A DNA stretch of 64,000 nt from Arcuatula senhousia (taxonomy: Eukaryota; Mollusca; Bivalvia; Mytilida; Mytilidae), in the NCBI GenBank assembly GCA_963971305.1, contig OZ020303.1, positions 31,298,106 to 31,362,105 on the forward strand. The letters run 5' to 3'. Under the pieces are notes generated by a model. It was not told the origin of the DNA. It made no database searches and was given only the letters and a program-made list of their open reading frames with translations. Numbering within the stretch: the first letter of the stretch is position 1; each line of letters begins with the position of its first letter. A program made the position numbers and the translations under genes. Positions 1 through 11,170 of the stretch are shown here, one piece after another.

Positions 1-448
1 AAGCGCTCGAACTTGTTATTACTGCTTCACAAATATAAATCGAAACTTAAATCATTTGCAGTAGGCATATTTGCTTAACGATGCTTGGGAGTAAAGTGAT
101 AGCTAAATATTTTTTCATTTACATTGGTGGTCTCTGGTAAGGTTGGGGCGTGGCTTAAGGCAATTGTTAAGGTTAGCAATAGAAATGGGATATGGAATAA
201 GTGTACGCGACACAGTTCACATAACAAGCGGTAATTTAGAAAAAAAAACATAATGGTAAACCGCCACAGCCATCAACGAAGTCAGTAGGTGCTGCTGGTC
301 GTTTGCAATCGGCCCAAGGTCAACATAAATTTCATATAATCGAAATTCAGTCCTGAATTAGTCAAAGATAGAGCCCCTTCTTGAACGTACGTATACATTT
401 TCATTTGAACGATGATTGGCCTAATAGAATGGTTATTTTTTGCTTTAT
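1..448. other. AT-rich flank with two small repeat fragments
   Basis: No gene is visible. Bases about 70-105 resemble the 3' end of family B (TGCTTGGGAGTAAAG followed by a tail-like TGATAGC). Bases 185-395 are a family D fragment, listed separately. The rest has no recognised content. Confidence 0.5.
185..395 (+). repeat. family D dispersed repeat, fragment
   Basis: This stretch begins with GGAATAAGTGTACGCGACAC and continues through a CCGCCACAGCCATCAACGA-like segment to CCCCTTCTTGAAC. The same order of blocks is found at 53765-54075, 29766-30010 and 35040-35235. The family has no coding content that I can see, and I cannot assign it to a class of transposon. Similarity between copies is the only evidence. 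Confidence 0.55.
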
Positions 449-1927
449 TATACCCCCCACTTCAAAAGTGGGGGGTATATAGTGATAGGGGTGTCCGTCC
501 TTCCGTCCGTCCGTCCTTCCGTTACACTTCAGGGTACCCATCTCTTATCCGCAACTCCTCCTAAACCCCTTGGTGGATTTTCATGAAACTTACACACAAT
601 TGTTGTGACATAATGTAGATGTGCACCTGTTATTTTAAAATTTGATCAGAATGGTTTTTGGGGTTTCCCATAGCAAAACATGGACTTAGCCATTCGACTA
701 CATGGGGGTACCCATCTCTTATCTGCAACTCCTCCTAAACTCCTTAATGGATTTTCGTGAAACTTACACACAATTGTTGTGACATAATGTAGATGTGCAC
801 CTGCTATTTTAAAATTTGATCAGAATGGTTTTTGGGGTTCCCATAGCAAAACATGGACTTAGCCATTCGACTACATGGGGGTACCCATCTCTTATCCGCA
901 ACTCCTCCTAAACCCCTTAATGGATTTTCATGAAACTTACACATAATCTTCGTGACATAATGTAAATGTGCACCTACTATTTTAAAATTTGATCAGAATG
1001 ATTTTTGGGGTTTCCTATACCAAAACATGGACTTAGCCGTTCCCCTACATGGGGGTACCCATCTCTTATCCGCAACTCCTCCTAAACCCCTTGATGGATT
1101 TTCATGAAACTTACACACAATTGTTGTGACATAATGTAGATGCGCACTTACTATTTTAAAATTTGATCAGAATGGTTTTTGGGGTTTCCCATAGCAAAAC
1201 ATGGACTTAGCCATTCGACTACATGGGGGTACCCATCTCTTATCCGCAACTCCTCCTAAACCCCTTGGTTGATTTTCATGAAACTTACACACGATCTTTG
1301 TGACATAATGTAGATGTGCACCTAAGTTATTTTAAAATTTGATCAGAATGATTTTTGGAGTTTCCCATAGCAAAACATGGACTTAGCCGTTCCCCTACAT
1401 GGGGGTACCCATCTCTTATCCGCAACTCCTCCTAAACCCCTTGATGGATTTTCATGAAACTTACACACAATTGTTGTGACATAATATAGATGCGCACTTA
1501 CTATTTTAAAATTTGATCAGAATGATTTTTGGGGTTTCCCATAGCAAAACATGGACTTAGCCATTCCCCTACATGGGGGTACCCATCTCTTATCTGCAAC
1601 TCCTCCTAAACCCCTTGATGGATTTTCATGAAACTTACACACAATTGTTGTGACATAATGTAGATGCGCACTTACTATTTGAAAGTTTGATCAGAATGAT
1701 TTTGGGGTTTCCCATAGCAATACATGGACTCAGCCATTCGACTACATGGGGGTGCCCATCTCTTATCTGCAACTCTTCCTAAACCCCTTGATGGATTTTC
1801 ATGAAACCTACACACAATCTGTGTGACATAATGTAGATGTGCATCTTCTATTCTAAATTTTATCTGATTAATTTTTTCGGGGGGTGGGGGGTATTTATTT
1901 GTGAGATGTGGCTCACAGTTTTTCTAG
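449..1927 (+). mobile_element. HINE/pearl-like element with 174-bp tandem units (copy 1)
   Basis: A left hairpin (450-478) whose arm is ATACCCCCCAC is followed by a CCGTCCTTCCGTCC microsatellite and eight tandem units starting at 532, 706, 878, 1053, 1227, 1403, 1577 and 1750 (period about 174). The right end carries the inverted motif GTGGGGGGTAT (1884-1894), then an imperfect hairpin GTGAGATGTGGCTCAC (1901-1916) and CTAG followed by T. Subterminal inverted repeats, microsatellite, core tandem repeats and a 3' stem-loop near CTAG/T are the architecture described for Helentron-associated elements, including oyster pearl elements. It is non-autonomous: no Rep/helicase is present. Classification is inferred from architecture, not from a database match. 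Confidence 0.75.
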
Positions 1928-2014
1928 TTTTGCCAGTTTTTGAGAAATTCGACGTAAGGATGAATAGTCGGTCGGACTTATTTTATGACACAATATTCTT
2001 TGTCCGTCTACCAT

Positions 2015-2260
2015 TGTCCCGTGAGGGGCCTGGGTGGCAATAGGCCGCACAATGCTTAGCTTAGAGGCGATTAAAGGACTTGTAAAGTAAGTAAAGCAGT
2101 AACTACCCAAATCACTTACACCCCCCTTTTCCATAATGGTCGATTTGCTTTGTTCCTTACCCAACCCCAATAATATTCAGCAGCATTCAATGTTCATTTA
2201 TCCTTTTCATGTCCATAGCCCTGATATATCCTATATAGTATTGTAAGGATGTAAAACACA
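2015..2260 (+). repeat. family A SINE-like, degraded fragments
   Basis: Positions 2018-2080 match the family A 5' end (CCCGTGAGGGGCCTGGGTGG, then CTTAGCTTAGAGGCGA), and about 2105-2260 matches its 3' half (TTCATTTATCCTTTTCATG, then CTATATAGTATTG). The middle of the element is missing and the copy is strongly diverged, so it is an old internally deleted insertion. Confidence 0.6.
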
Positions 2261-2344
2261 AACTATCTCGCCATGTCCTTATTTTATTTTTATACGCTAA
2301 AGATACTGCGACCCTCTGTAATGAGAGTTTTTAAACTTGACTTT

Positions 2345-2545
2345 ATTAAGAATCAAAGGGGTAATCAAATATCATTTTAAAGGACAAAGACAAAAACGGT
2401 AGACAAATAAATCATCACAACGAAACAATCCACACAACAAAAAACACACACATCGAAACGAGAGTGCACTCAGGTGCTCCGGGGGAGTAAGCGGTTAATG
2501 CTTGCTATAGCACATCCGTCACGTTGCCAAAGATCGATTCAGTGT
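2345..2545 (-). repeat. family C retroelement, 3' noncoding fragment
   Basis: The minus strand shows the conserved C tail block (GCTATAGCAAGCATTAACCG, then GAGCACCTGAGTGCACTC). It abuts a second, better C copy at 2549 in the same orientation, so the two are either tandem insertions or one duplicated copy. Confidence 0.6.
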
Positions 2546-2548
2546 TGG

Positions 2549-3045
2549 TAAAAAAAGAAGCAGAGGTACCAATGGGGTATCCGAATGTCAAAAGTCCGAA
2601 AAAGCAGAGACAAAATCAGTAAACACGAACAAGAACGGGACAAAAACAGACAACATGCAAAACATGGAGACACAAAATAACTGAATATCAATCAACCACG
2701 CGAACTCCAGTCGAAACAAGAGTGAACTCAGGTGCTCCGGAAGAGTAAGCAGTTTCTGCTTGCTATAGAACACCCGTTGCGTTGCCAATAGTCCATTCAG
2801 CGTGTCAAATCCGGTAAAGGCAGACAAAACAAAATCCGGAAAGGATGACATTACCAAACTCTATTTCAAACCAACATCTGTGCTCATCTGGCTTAAAGGC
2901 AGTCGTTATACTCCCCACATTCTCTGGAATAACGAATCAATTGTGATACGTCAACTCCATATGCTGGAATGGACGGAATGTTGCTACACAGAAAGGGAAA
3001 GTTGACTATTGGAAAGTTGAAGTCATCACGTTTGTCATACTAAAT
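2549..3045 (-). pseudogene. family C retroelement, 3' end with reverse-transcriptase remnant
   Basis: Read on the minus strand, positions about 3045-2985 keep the reverse-transcriptase segment that encodes DDFNFPIVNF in the intact copy at 25844-26314, and 2860-2549 is the full 3' noncoding tail ending ATTGGTACCTCTGCTTCTTT. The catalytic part is absent and the frame is broken, so it is a dead 5'-truncated copy. A short open frame on the minus strand of the tail (2588-2857) recurs in other C copies, but I regard it as chance openness of a repeated sequence. Confidence 0.65.
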
Positions 3046-4514
3046 TATTAAATATTCATTTACAATAAATTTGTGTATTAATTTGTATCTAGATATCCAT
3101 ATACTACAAATCAAAGATTGAAAATAAGACTACCTTTAAAACAGAATAATATAAAACACTATATATAAATTTATTCCGACGAAATATATTATAAATATCG
3201 AGTAGACATTCAGGTCATCTATAAATCATTGATAAAAGTATAACATTGTTCCTATATTCTGGTCATGTACCCTTGAAAAACGGTGAGCAGGAAAAACATT
3301 GATATATACATTTTTAAAAATAAATCAATGAAAATGTCTATTCAGAAAAAAAATCCTAAAAAAGAACTTTTAATTTGAAGGTTTTTTTTTATTAAAGGAG
3401 GAACTTTAAGTCGTCTCAAGATTTCATTAAATACTTATGGAAATTTCACACATCGTGAAAAAATATATACGTATAGACTTTGTACAAAATGACATAAAAT
3501 AAATGCAATTCCGAAAATGGTTGTATACATCTGGCAGACTTGAAATGCAAGTGCCAGCCCTTGACTGTCAGGTTTTGAAATCGTGTTATAATATTCCAAT
3601 GATTATATACCTCTTTGGTTTTCTCTCCATCCTTCCGAAAATGGTGTCCGTAGCAAAACTTTTTTGAAAGTTTTGATTAAGAATTCTACTTCATTTTTTG
3701 CAAAGGCAAGAAATTTTAAATTGATGAAAGTCTGGAATGATATAAAACTCAATTTAGCTTCAATTACAATTGCAGTCAAAACAACATACAAAGGTGTGTC
3801 ATTGCATAAGTTTCATTAATTTATTGAATGAAATAAAGACATATTTGGTCAGCAATTAAATTGATATCAAAACTTGCATTCCTTCCATAGCTCCTATCAA
3901 TTAATGTCAAATTATTATCTCTACTTATTTATTCATTAACACTTAAGGTGATATTTGAATATATAATTGATTATTTTTACTTTTAGTGTTTAATTCATAA
4001 CTTGAAATAAATAAAGCATTATTTTATGCTGACAATTTGCATTTGTTTTAGAAGATTTATTTATGCAACTCGACTGTCTTTTTACAGATTGTTAAGCGAC
4101 ATGAATTGACAAGGTAATACATGTGCAAACACCCATGTGCATAATTGTCAAAATTATGATGGAATGATGGTTTTTCGTGAATTTGTTACTTGTTATGATT
4201 TAAAAATTGACAAAAAAAACGCATCCAAATATAGTTCTCATAAATATTTGTTATAGTATGTATCCAATCAATTTACTACTGCTGTTCAATTTTATATAAT
4301 ATGTATTTTAAGGATTATACGATGCTTAAATGCATGTGTCTTGTTTTAGTTCCGATTCCTTAAAAATATACAAATATTAAAACTATGAAAAGAGGATAAT
4401 TTCTACAAAGAAAAACTTAAACAATATTCATTCTAAGTAATACCCTCATTGGTCTAGTATACATTTTTAATGCGAATGAGTTATAACATTCCATCTAAGC
4501 CTTTTTTCGAAAGT
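3046..4514. other. AT-rich region, nothing recognised
   Basis: The sequence is mostly A/T with short homopolymer runs. I see no coding region above about 60 codons with protein-like composition, no paired inverted termini and no similarity to the other repeats in the window. Confidence 0.5.
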
Positions 4515-4865
4515 AATGTGTGAGTTGGTGTTAAACGCCCTAGCAACAATGTATAGGTTATATAATGATGATGACAAAAATAAGTTTTGAAGACCACTTA
4601 GTAAGTGGAGAGGTGGTAGGGGCGGAAAATTAGGCCTATGTGGCGCACTACTTGGCGGTCCACAAATGATCTTTTGCTTGCATTCTCAATAATGGTCCAC
4701 CTGACAGCCTCCGCATAAGAGGGCACCCTATTCAGATTCCCAAGTTACACACCTTGATGGTTATGGACTGAATACTAACCCGATTTCAAGATCATGTCTC
4801 AAATTCATACGACAAGCTAGACCCAGCTATGGGCCTATTCGCCACCCGAGTCTCGCATGGGACTT
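4515..4865 (-). mobile_element. family A SINE-like element, degraded
   Basis: The order on the plus strand is tail (GTGTGAGTTGGTGTT), body (GGGGCGGAAAATTAGGCC, CTACTTGGCGGTCCACAAA) and head (CGACAAGCTAGACCC, GGGCCTATTCGCCACCCG, TCTCGCATGGGA), that is, a minus-strand copy. It is about 350 bp against about 490 bp for intact copies, with internal deletions. No clear target duplication survives. Confidence 0.7.
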
Positions 4866-6117
4866 TTTGCAACTTATTTTATTTCAATAGCCTGTTAGAT
4901 TTTTCAACAAAAAATACTCATATTTCTGGTGACAAGCACACGTACAAATAAAATCAACTGAAAAAAAACTTTTAAAATTCATCGTAAAGTATAAACTGTT
5001 TAGATGTGTATGTCCTACTAAACATCCATAAATCATTTATTTTTGACAATTGCTAAAAAAACCAACTTAACTTATTTCAAATTTTCATTTTCCCAAAAAA
5101 CATTGATCTTGTGATTTATAATTTCATGTTTATTACGCAGAAAAATATTATTAAGCAAAAATAACAATCAGATAAAACAGTCGTGATATTTGTCAGAAAG
5201 ACAAACCTTTCCCCTTAAGCTTCTCGTAGGCTGATAATATGACTTATTCTATGTTTTTTAAAATGTTAACCTCTGATAAATCGCATGCCCCTAAGCATTG
5301 TGAAATTAGTTATGCCTCTAAATAGACTGCTTGTTAAAAAGCTATTCGATTACAGAAGAGTTTTATTAGTAAGCTATTATCACACCCTTCTTATCTCTTA
5401 ATTGATTTCATTTATCTTTACAATTGTCTTGGGATCAAAGAATATTAACAAAAACTATTAAGAAATATTGTCAATGCAATCAGAAATTATGATTATTGTT
5501 TTATTTTAAATATAAATAGATCACTTCATTCATGATGTTCATATATTAAAATAGACATCGTTTTGTAATAAATATAAATGGACTTTCTCTTCCGGTATTT
5601 ATGACCACCAGTGACTCTGTTAACGTAATAAAAAATGCTTCAAACATACGTATAAAGAATAAAGGTAGACTAAAGTACAAGAAACTAATGAAAAACAAGG
5701 GAAAAAAAGGAAGAAAAACTACCCTTTTAACTGATTTGTGTCTGACAGTAGATGGACGCAAAACGTCTCTTGTAGATATTGATAGAATTATAAGACTGCT
5801 TTCAAAATAACTTAAATTAAAAACGGGGACCCAAAACAAGGAAGCGGCATCAATTATTCTTCTTTTATATTTAACGTGCATCTGGCATGTCATCGAGGAT
5901 TAATATTTGCTAAATTCTCCAGAGATTTTTCAATCCTACGCATGCAATTTGTCGTAATGTTAAATTAACGATTTACAGTTTTTAAAATTTAAAATTAACA
6001 TTATTTTACCAATAAATAAAGTACGTTTACCTAGGGGTTTTAACAAAAAAAAATTGTGTTAAAGTTAACAAATTAAACGTTAATTTAACGGTAACAAAAA
6101 CTGTTTTCATATTTCAT
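4866..6117. other. AT-rich region with one small coding-like island
   Basis: Apart from the short open frame at 5601-5810, no repeat family or gene was recognised. Confidence 0.45.
5601..5810 (+). CDS. possible terminal exon or small ORF, unidentified
   Basis: A 69-codon open frame ends at TAA (5808-5810). Its product is strongly basic in the middle (KNKGKKGRKTT) and ends in an ordinary-looking LVDIDRIIRLLSK. A possible splice acceptor (CCACCAG) lies at about 5605-5611, just inside the ATG, so this could be the last exon of an unseen gene rather than a complete gene. The opposite strand is also open for 115 codons (5546-5893), and the latter is rich in F, L and I as expected of antisense to AT-rich DNA. 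I recognise no family, and it may be chance. Confidence 0.2.
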   Translation: MTTSDSVNVIKNASNIRIKNKGRLKYKKLMKNKGKKGRKTTLLTDLCLTVDGRKTSLVDIDRIIRLLSK

Positions 6118-6575
6118 AAGAGAAGGTAAGTTAAGCTAGTTATTGAACATGAATAAGCGTGAAATGATGAAGTGAGGAAAGGCCAATCGTGGATGGAGTT
6201 TTGACTGCCGCTAGAAAATGGAGGGAAGGATAGGATTGTCCTATTTAGTTTCCTGTATGGGGACGATACGGGTCCTATGCTTATCAAGACATGCAGCAGG
6301 GCTCATTAACGTGATTTCTTTCCTAACACGGTGCATCAAAATGGTTTACGGTTAGTTTTTTTCGCATTATTAAATAGCCTGACAATCCCGGCATCCATAA
6401 TATCAGGGCTGCCAAATTTAATCACCTGGGGAACACATCCCAGTCGCATTGTGTGCAAAGCGCCCTATTCCGATGTCGGGTTTCTTAATGCTCTTAAAAG
6501 TGGTTTTAAACCCGTTTTACCAGCATTTCACAAGAAGGTGTTCCACACAATAGAGCATACAACGTTTTAAAGGAA
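6118..6575 (-). mobile_element. family B SINE-like element, old copy
   Basis: Running along the plus strand are the B 3' region (CTAGTTATTGAAC, then GCCAATCG), GGAGTTTTGACTGCCGCT, the TGGGGACGATACGGGTCCTA block, CACGGTGCATCAAAATGG, and towards the B 5' half CACCTGGGGAACACATCCCA. It is a minus-strand copy with many substitutions. The 79-codon plus-strand frame within it (6331-6570) has no independent support. Confidence 0.65.
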
Positions 6576-7734
6576 ATACATTTAATCTAGCTCTACTCTG
6601 TTTTGAGTTGCAAATGTTTGAAATTTTTAAAGGTATTGTATAAATTAGCACTTTAGTATTGAACAGTTAAGTTGATAATGAGATAAATACTCCCAAAAAA
6701 ATCAGGATGACAAGGGCCAAGCAGTTAAAGATTAAAATACTTTAGATTGACTCAAATTGAAATTCAAAATTTGCAACGTTCTACTTTTTTAAGTTAACTA
6801 CTGTTTTGGTCTATATTATAATTGACACACGTGTTAACATTATCAATTGTTGCACTTAATTAAGCATCAATTTCGTAAGCCTTATCATCAAATGGTTTAT
6901 ATACGCATTATAACTTTATATGAAACAAATGTTTAATTGAAGTGATTAAAATCTTGTTTGTGTTCTTACGATATCTTAATGATGATTTTAACAATAGCTG
7001 GTATCTTTGCTTTTAGACAACAATCTTTATTGATAAAAGATGTCAAGGATTTGATCTATCGAATGACTTGTGAGTGTTGGATATCAGATAGCAATCTAAC
7101 TATCTCTTAAATGCAATAAGTTTCAAATTAATATTGAAAGTTTAAAAAGAGAAAGTCATGGCTGTCTGCTCTTATATTATGTAAGTAAACGGGTATTGTA
7201 CACGTGCCAATTAGTTGGCAAATTTTCTACATTTTTTAGGATGTAATAATGTAAATACCTTTTTTCCAGTTGAGGTTTTTGATTGATTTGTTTGATTTTA
7301 AATTGAGATAAAAATTTAAGGCCGTGACAGGCGACTGGGCTTCACTTATTTAAATCTTTCCTAATTATTTCTAGCGATTTTAAAAAAAAACAAATTGAAT
7401 CATACGTTCCACAGGAACAAGTGAGTGTTTGTTTACAAAGCATTTATATTATATCTTTTGTTTGAAATGACATTAAATTGTAACATTTAAAATTGACTTG
7501 TTTGATTTTTCATCTTGGTGGTATGTTCGCCATGTCATGCTCGTTATGACTCCTTACTTTACCGCATGGTAAGTAACATTTGGATATATTAATCAGAGTG
7601 TCAGAAACGACAACTCAACGTATGAAAATGGCAAAACCACATCTGTATCTTTTACTTATCTAGAAAAAATAAACGTCATTGTATGCATATTGCGTGATAA
7701 TTGTTAACCAAAATTGCGTCAGGATGCTGTTGTT
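6576..7734. other. AT-rich region, nothing recognised
   Basis: No open frame, inverted termini or similarity to other repeats in the window was seen. Confidence 0.45.
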
Positions 7735-8045
7735 ATAGTTTTAATCGTACGCTGACAAACAGTATAATCAAAAGATGCTGGTGCATTCGATAATAACATA
7801 TAGTAGTTGTAATTGTCCAGAAAACATATGTACAAGAAAAAAAGTGGCACAAATGAGAGGTCCGAAAGGGCAACGACTAAACCAGTAAATATGAACGAGA
7901 ACAGCACGAAGAAACACAAACATAAGAAACAAATTACAAAATCAACCGAACAGAAAACAAAATCATGAACTCAAGTCGAAACAAGAGAGAACTCGTGTGT
8001 CCCGGAAGATTACACAGTTCCTTCTTGCTATAGCACCCCGTTGCG
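7735..8045 (-). repeat. family C retroelement 3' tail, interrupted
   Basis: A minus-strand copy of the C noncoding tail (plus-strand signposts GGTCCGAAAGGGCAACGAC, ACTCAAGTCGAAACAAGAG, TTGCTATAGCACCCCGTTG). It is interrupted at about 8045 by a family A fragment and resumes at about 8256 with its reverse-transcriptase remnant. Confidence 0.65.
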
Positions 8046-8255
8046 CTGCTAAAGCTAATGTAAAGGATGATAAATTGATCATGAAATGATGATGAGAAAT
8101 GAAATATATGGGTGGGGTGGGAAACAAAGGAACAGGAAATTTTTAAGACCACAGGAATAGAGAAAAGGTGGGTAGGGGTTGAAAATCTAGCATATGTAGT
8201 GCACTACAATCCTACGTGCATGAAGCGTGGCACTCTTCATACACGTTGTCCCACT
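8046..8255 (-). mobile_element. family A SINE-like fragment inside a C copy
   Basis: A minus-strand A body (GGGTGGGGTGGGAAACAAAGG, GTAGTGCACTAC, GTGCATGAAGCGTGGCAC, ACACGTTGTCCCACTAT). Both the tail end and the head are missing, and no target duplication was recognised. Confidence 0.6.
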
Positions 8256-8486
8256 ATATGCTACACAAGAAGGGGGAAGTTGAAGTCAGCACGTTTGTCT
8301 ACGTTCTTTGTTGAGAGTTGAGAGGCTTTTGAACTCAAGAAGATCTAAATACATGTATGTAGCAGACTTCCTAGAATCCGTTGTGGAACCCGTTGTGTCT
8401 TTTACCTCACCAAATCGAGAATTGTTCGGCGAAAGGACATCATCAATATAACAGAACGTGAGGTTAAAAGACAGTTTCATATACAT
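8256..8486 (-). pseudogene. reverse-transcriptase fragment with YIDDVLS motif (family C)
   Basis: The minus-strand translation contains FCYIDDVLSPNNSRFGE followed by VKDTT and DSRKSATY. YIDD is the reverse-transcriptase catalytic motif, and the downstream residues line up with LSLNNSRFGDF and EIKDTTDSRKSASYLDL of the better copy at 25844-26314, which lacks the DD. Together the two fragments show that family C encodes a reverse transcriptase. About ten residues are deleted between RFGE and VKDTT and the frame is lost after KSLSTL. It is a dead fragment. The element type is uncertain (see 25844-26314). Confidence 0.7.
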
Positions 8487-8807
8487 AATTTTTTTTAATT
8501 TGGAAAAGTTTTTCTGGGGAGACCGATGATGGAGATTCTCGCATCAACTTTATATAGAGATTATCATACATGTTGGTCTCGTTATTGTGGTTCAACAGTT
8601 ATAGGCTAATGCAGGTTTGTTCTACTTTGTCTTTGATTCCAATTTACACCAGACTGCTATGATATTGAAACATTAGGAGCAAGCAACCTGAAAAATTCAT
8701 AATGCTACATGTATTTATTTTTGATGTGTTTCTCTTTGTTGTCTCATTATTATTATGGCTATTTTGGGGGGTTGTTGTCTGCCAATGCAATGCGACGGTG
8801 AACTTTA
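8487..8807. other. unassigned spacer
   Basis: No gene or repeat family was recognised here. Confidence 0.4.
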
Positions 8808-9048
8808 TAATGATCTGCATCCGTCCCTCACATTCAACTTCTCTGAAACCACCTAACGGATCTGCGTCCGTCCCTTTTATTCAACTTCTCTGAAACCACT
8901 AAACGGATCTGCGTCCGTCCCTCACATTCAACTTCTCTGAAACCACTAAACAGATCTGCGTCCGTCCCTCACATTCAGCTTCTCTGAAACAACTAAACGG
9001 ATCTAGGTCCGTCCTTTACATTCAACGTCTCTGAAACCACTAAACGAA
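8808..9048. repeat. 47-bp minisatellite, about five units
   Basis: The anchor CTCTGAAACCAC recurs at 8841, 8888, 8935, 8982 (AACAAC variant) and 9029, an exact 47-bp spacing with a few substitutions. Each unit contains ATCTGCGTCCGTCCCTCACA. The period is not a multiple of three, so it does not encode a protein repeat. Confidence 0.9.
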
Positions 9049-9219
9049 ATTGGCTACAACTTTGTAAGATATTTTGGAACAATTATGTATTTTATCAAAA
9101 AGCAATGTATTTTTTAATCAACATTTTTTTTATGAAGTTGTGGCATATTTTCACCTTTTTTTTATTTCAGTTATTCGGATGCAGGTAAAATATCAGTGAC
9201 GCATGTCCAAAATATTCAT

Positions 9220-9716
9220 ATCCGTGCGGGACCCGGGAGTCGAATGGGCCTGCAGCAGAGCCTAGCTTGTCGTCAAAGCCGACTAAGGGATTTGGGATTC
9301 TGACGTCGGGTCAGAACTCAGCCCACAGAGCGACTAAGTGTGTACCCTAGGTGGCTGAATAGGATGGCCGTCATCCGCTGGGGTTGTCAGGTCTATAATT
9401 CGGTAACACTGACCGCCGACCATAGTGGGCCAAGGTGTGTGGAGAGCGCCACGCTTCATAAACGTAAAAGACTCGTAGTGCACCACATAGGCTAAATTTT
9501 CCGCCCCTACACCACCTCTCCCCTTTGCCTATGGTTCAAATTTACCGTTCCTTTGTTTCCCATCCCAACCCCATTTTTCATTTATTGTCATCATTTCATG
9601 TTCATTTTATCATCCCTTTTCATGTTCATTTTATCATCCCTTTTCATGTTCATCGCCTGTAAATAAGCCATATAGCGTTGCACGGGCGTAAGACACCAAC
9701 TCACGCACTCACTCAC
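9220..9716 (+). mobile_element. family A SINE-like element with 13-bp target duplication
   Basis: A near-complete A element runs from TCCGTGCGGGACCCGGGAG to the tail ACTCACGCACTCACTCA. The direct repeat CCAAAATATTCAT flanks it at 9207-9219 and 9717-9729. The 3' region has a local duplication of the TTTCATGTTCATTTTATCATCC block. The absence of long terminal inverted repeats, the simple-repeat tail and the target duplication point to a retroposed non-coding element; an A-box-like TGGCGAATAGG occurs near the 5' end of other copies. The master LINE is not identified. Confidence 0.85.
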
Positions 9717-9739
9717 CCAAAATATTCATTCAAGAAATG

Positions 9740-10140
9740 AACAATAGATTAAGTAAGTTATATATTGCTTTTATCCAAAGCAGCACAAATTTTGCTAAAT
9801 CATGGAGATAAAGAGGACAGTGGGTGATAACAATGATGATGATGTGGAGGAAAAGGGGACACATGGGGAAATGTTTGTTTAATGTCCAGTCGACAGTATT
9901 TTAGTCGTATATAACAAAAGAACAAATTGAAAGGTGAGACCCACCAAGGATTCAACACTCATAACACAGAACATGTATGCCAGAAAAAAAATGAACCAAC
10001 TCACAAGACAGGTCAATGCGCCTTCAACGCACCATAGACCAATGTACCAACAAAGAGACGAAACCCTTGGTAATTGTTTCGCAGTATGGAACCCTTACCT
10101 CTTGTGACTGACAAAGAAGAACCTAGCTTACATGAAATGA
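9740..10140 (-). mobile_element. family F, divergent relative of A/B (copy 1)
   Basis: Plus-strand order: a B-like tail region (CCAAAGCAGCACAAATTTTG, GATGATGATGTGGAGG, AAAAGGGGACACA) followed by ATGTTTGTTTAATGTCC, an AACAAATTGAAAGG block and ACGAAACCCTTGG. The same sequence of blocks occurs at 24040-24330. The shared 3' half with A and B and the distinct 5' half suggest another subfamily of the same SINE-like group. Confidence 0.5.
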
Positions 10141-10204
10141 GGTCATACTAGTTGAAACACTTACGGATAGACCATTAACTTAAAAATAGGGCATGTAATG
10201 GGAC

Positions 10205-10742
10205 ATTAAATGATACCCCGCCACGATATAATATCAAAAGTCGCCAATCTCAAAAACTTTTTTTCAGATCGTGCTGGAAATTGATCTTGACCTGTATTTA
10301 ATTGTACTAAACAGCTGTGCAAAATATCATTCAAATCACATGACGTGTTTTCAAGTTATCAGTCGGAAACTTAAAATTTCATGAAATTTGATTTTTCAAA
10401 GTCGCCTATCTTGAAAACAATTTTTTGGATCATGCTGGAAATCGAAGTTGCCCTGTAATTTATTGTACTCAATAGCTGTACAAAATATCATTTGAATCCC
10501 TTGACGCGTTTTCAAGTTATTGGTCGGAAACTCAAAATTTCATGAAATTTGATTTTTCAAAGTCGCCTATCTTGAAAACAATTTTTTGGATCATGCTGGA
10601 AATCGAAGTTGCCCTGTAATTTATTGTACTTAACAGCTGTGCAAATTATCATTCAAATCCTTTGACGCGTTTTCAAGTTGTTGGTCGGAAACCTTCGGGA
10701 GACGGACGGACAGACACCGAAAAAAACTGAGGGTATAATATT
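10205..10742 (-). mobile_element. HINE-like element with 161-bp units
   Basis: The anchor AGTCGCC recurs at about 10239, 10400 and 10561, giving an exact 161-bp period, with AATTTGATTTTTCAAAG preceding each of the later units. The plus-strand right end has GACGGACGGACAGACACC then GAGGGTATAATA; read on the minus strand this is TTATACCCTC, a spacer and a CCGTCCGTC microsatellite, the same left-end architecture as at 449 and 14825. The other end has ATACCCCGCCAC in inverted orientation. The unit sequence is unrelated to the 174-bp family. No coding capacity. Confidence 0.65.
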
Positions 10743-10874
10743 ATTAGCATTAGTTTATATAGCAGCAATCCTTCTTCAGAATATTTTTATCTTAATGTCT
10801 GCTGCCAAATTTTTTTTTTCATCAATCATTTTCAAAATATTCTTAGGAAAAAAACCAAGATTCCCATTTCAAGT

Positions 10875-11170
10875 TAAATGGTCGATACCTTACCTGCTTG
10901 GGATGTGGAGAGTGCCACGCTTCATGCACGTAAGAGACCCCTTTGTGGACCGCCAAGTAGTGCACCACATAGGCTAAATTTTCCGCCCCTACCCACCTCT
11001 CCCATTTTCCTGTGGTTCTTCAAAATTTACCGGTCCTTTGTTTCCCATCCCACTCCCATATTTCATTCATCATCATCATTTCATGTTCATTTTATCACCC
11101 TTTTCATGTTCATCGCCTGTAAATAACCTATATAGCGTTGCACGGGCGTAAAACACCAACTCACTCACTC
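10875..11170 (+). mobile_element. family A SINE-like, 3' two-thirds
   Basis: The copy begins abruptly at about 10900 within the A body (GGAGAGTGCCACGCTTCATG) and runs intact to the AACTCACTCACTCA tail. The 5' truncation is the usual product of incomplete reverse transcription in retroposons. The short frames seen on it are the same ones found in every A copy. Confidence 0.75.

Noticed and set aside
8808..9048. 47-bp repeats as a possible CRISPR array.
   Set aside because: The entire 47-bp unit is repeated; no spacers exist.
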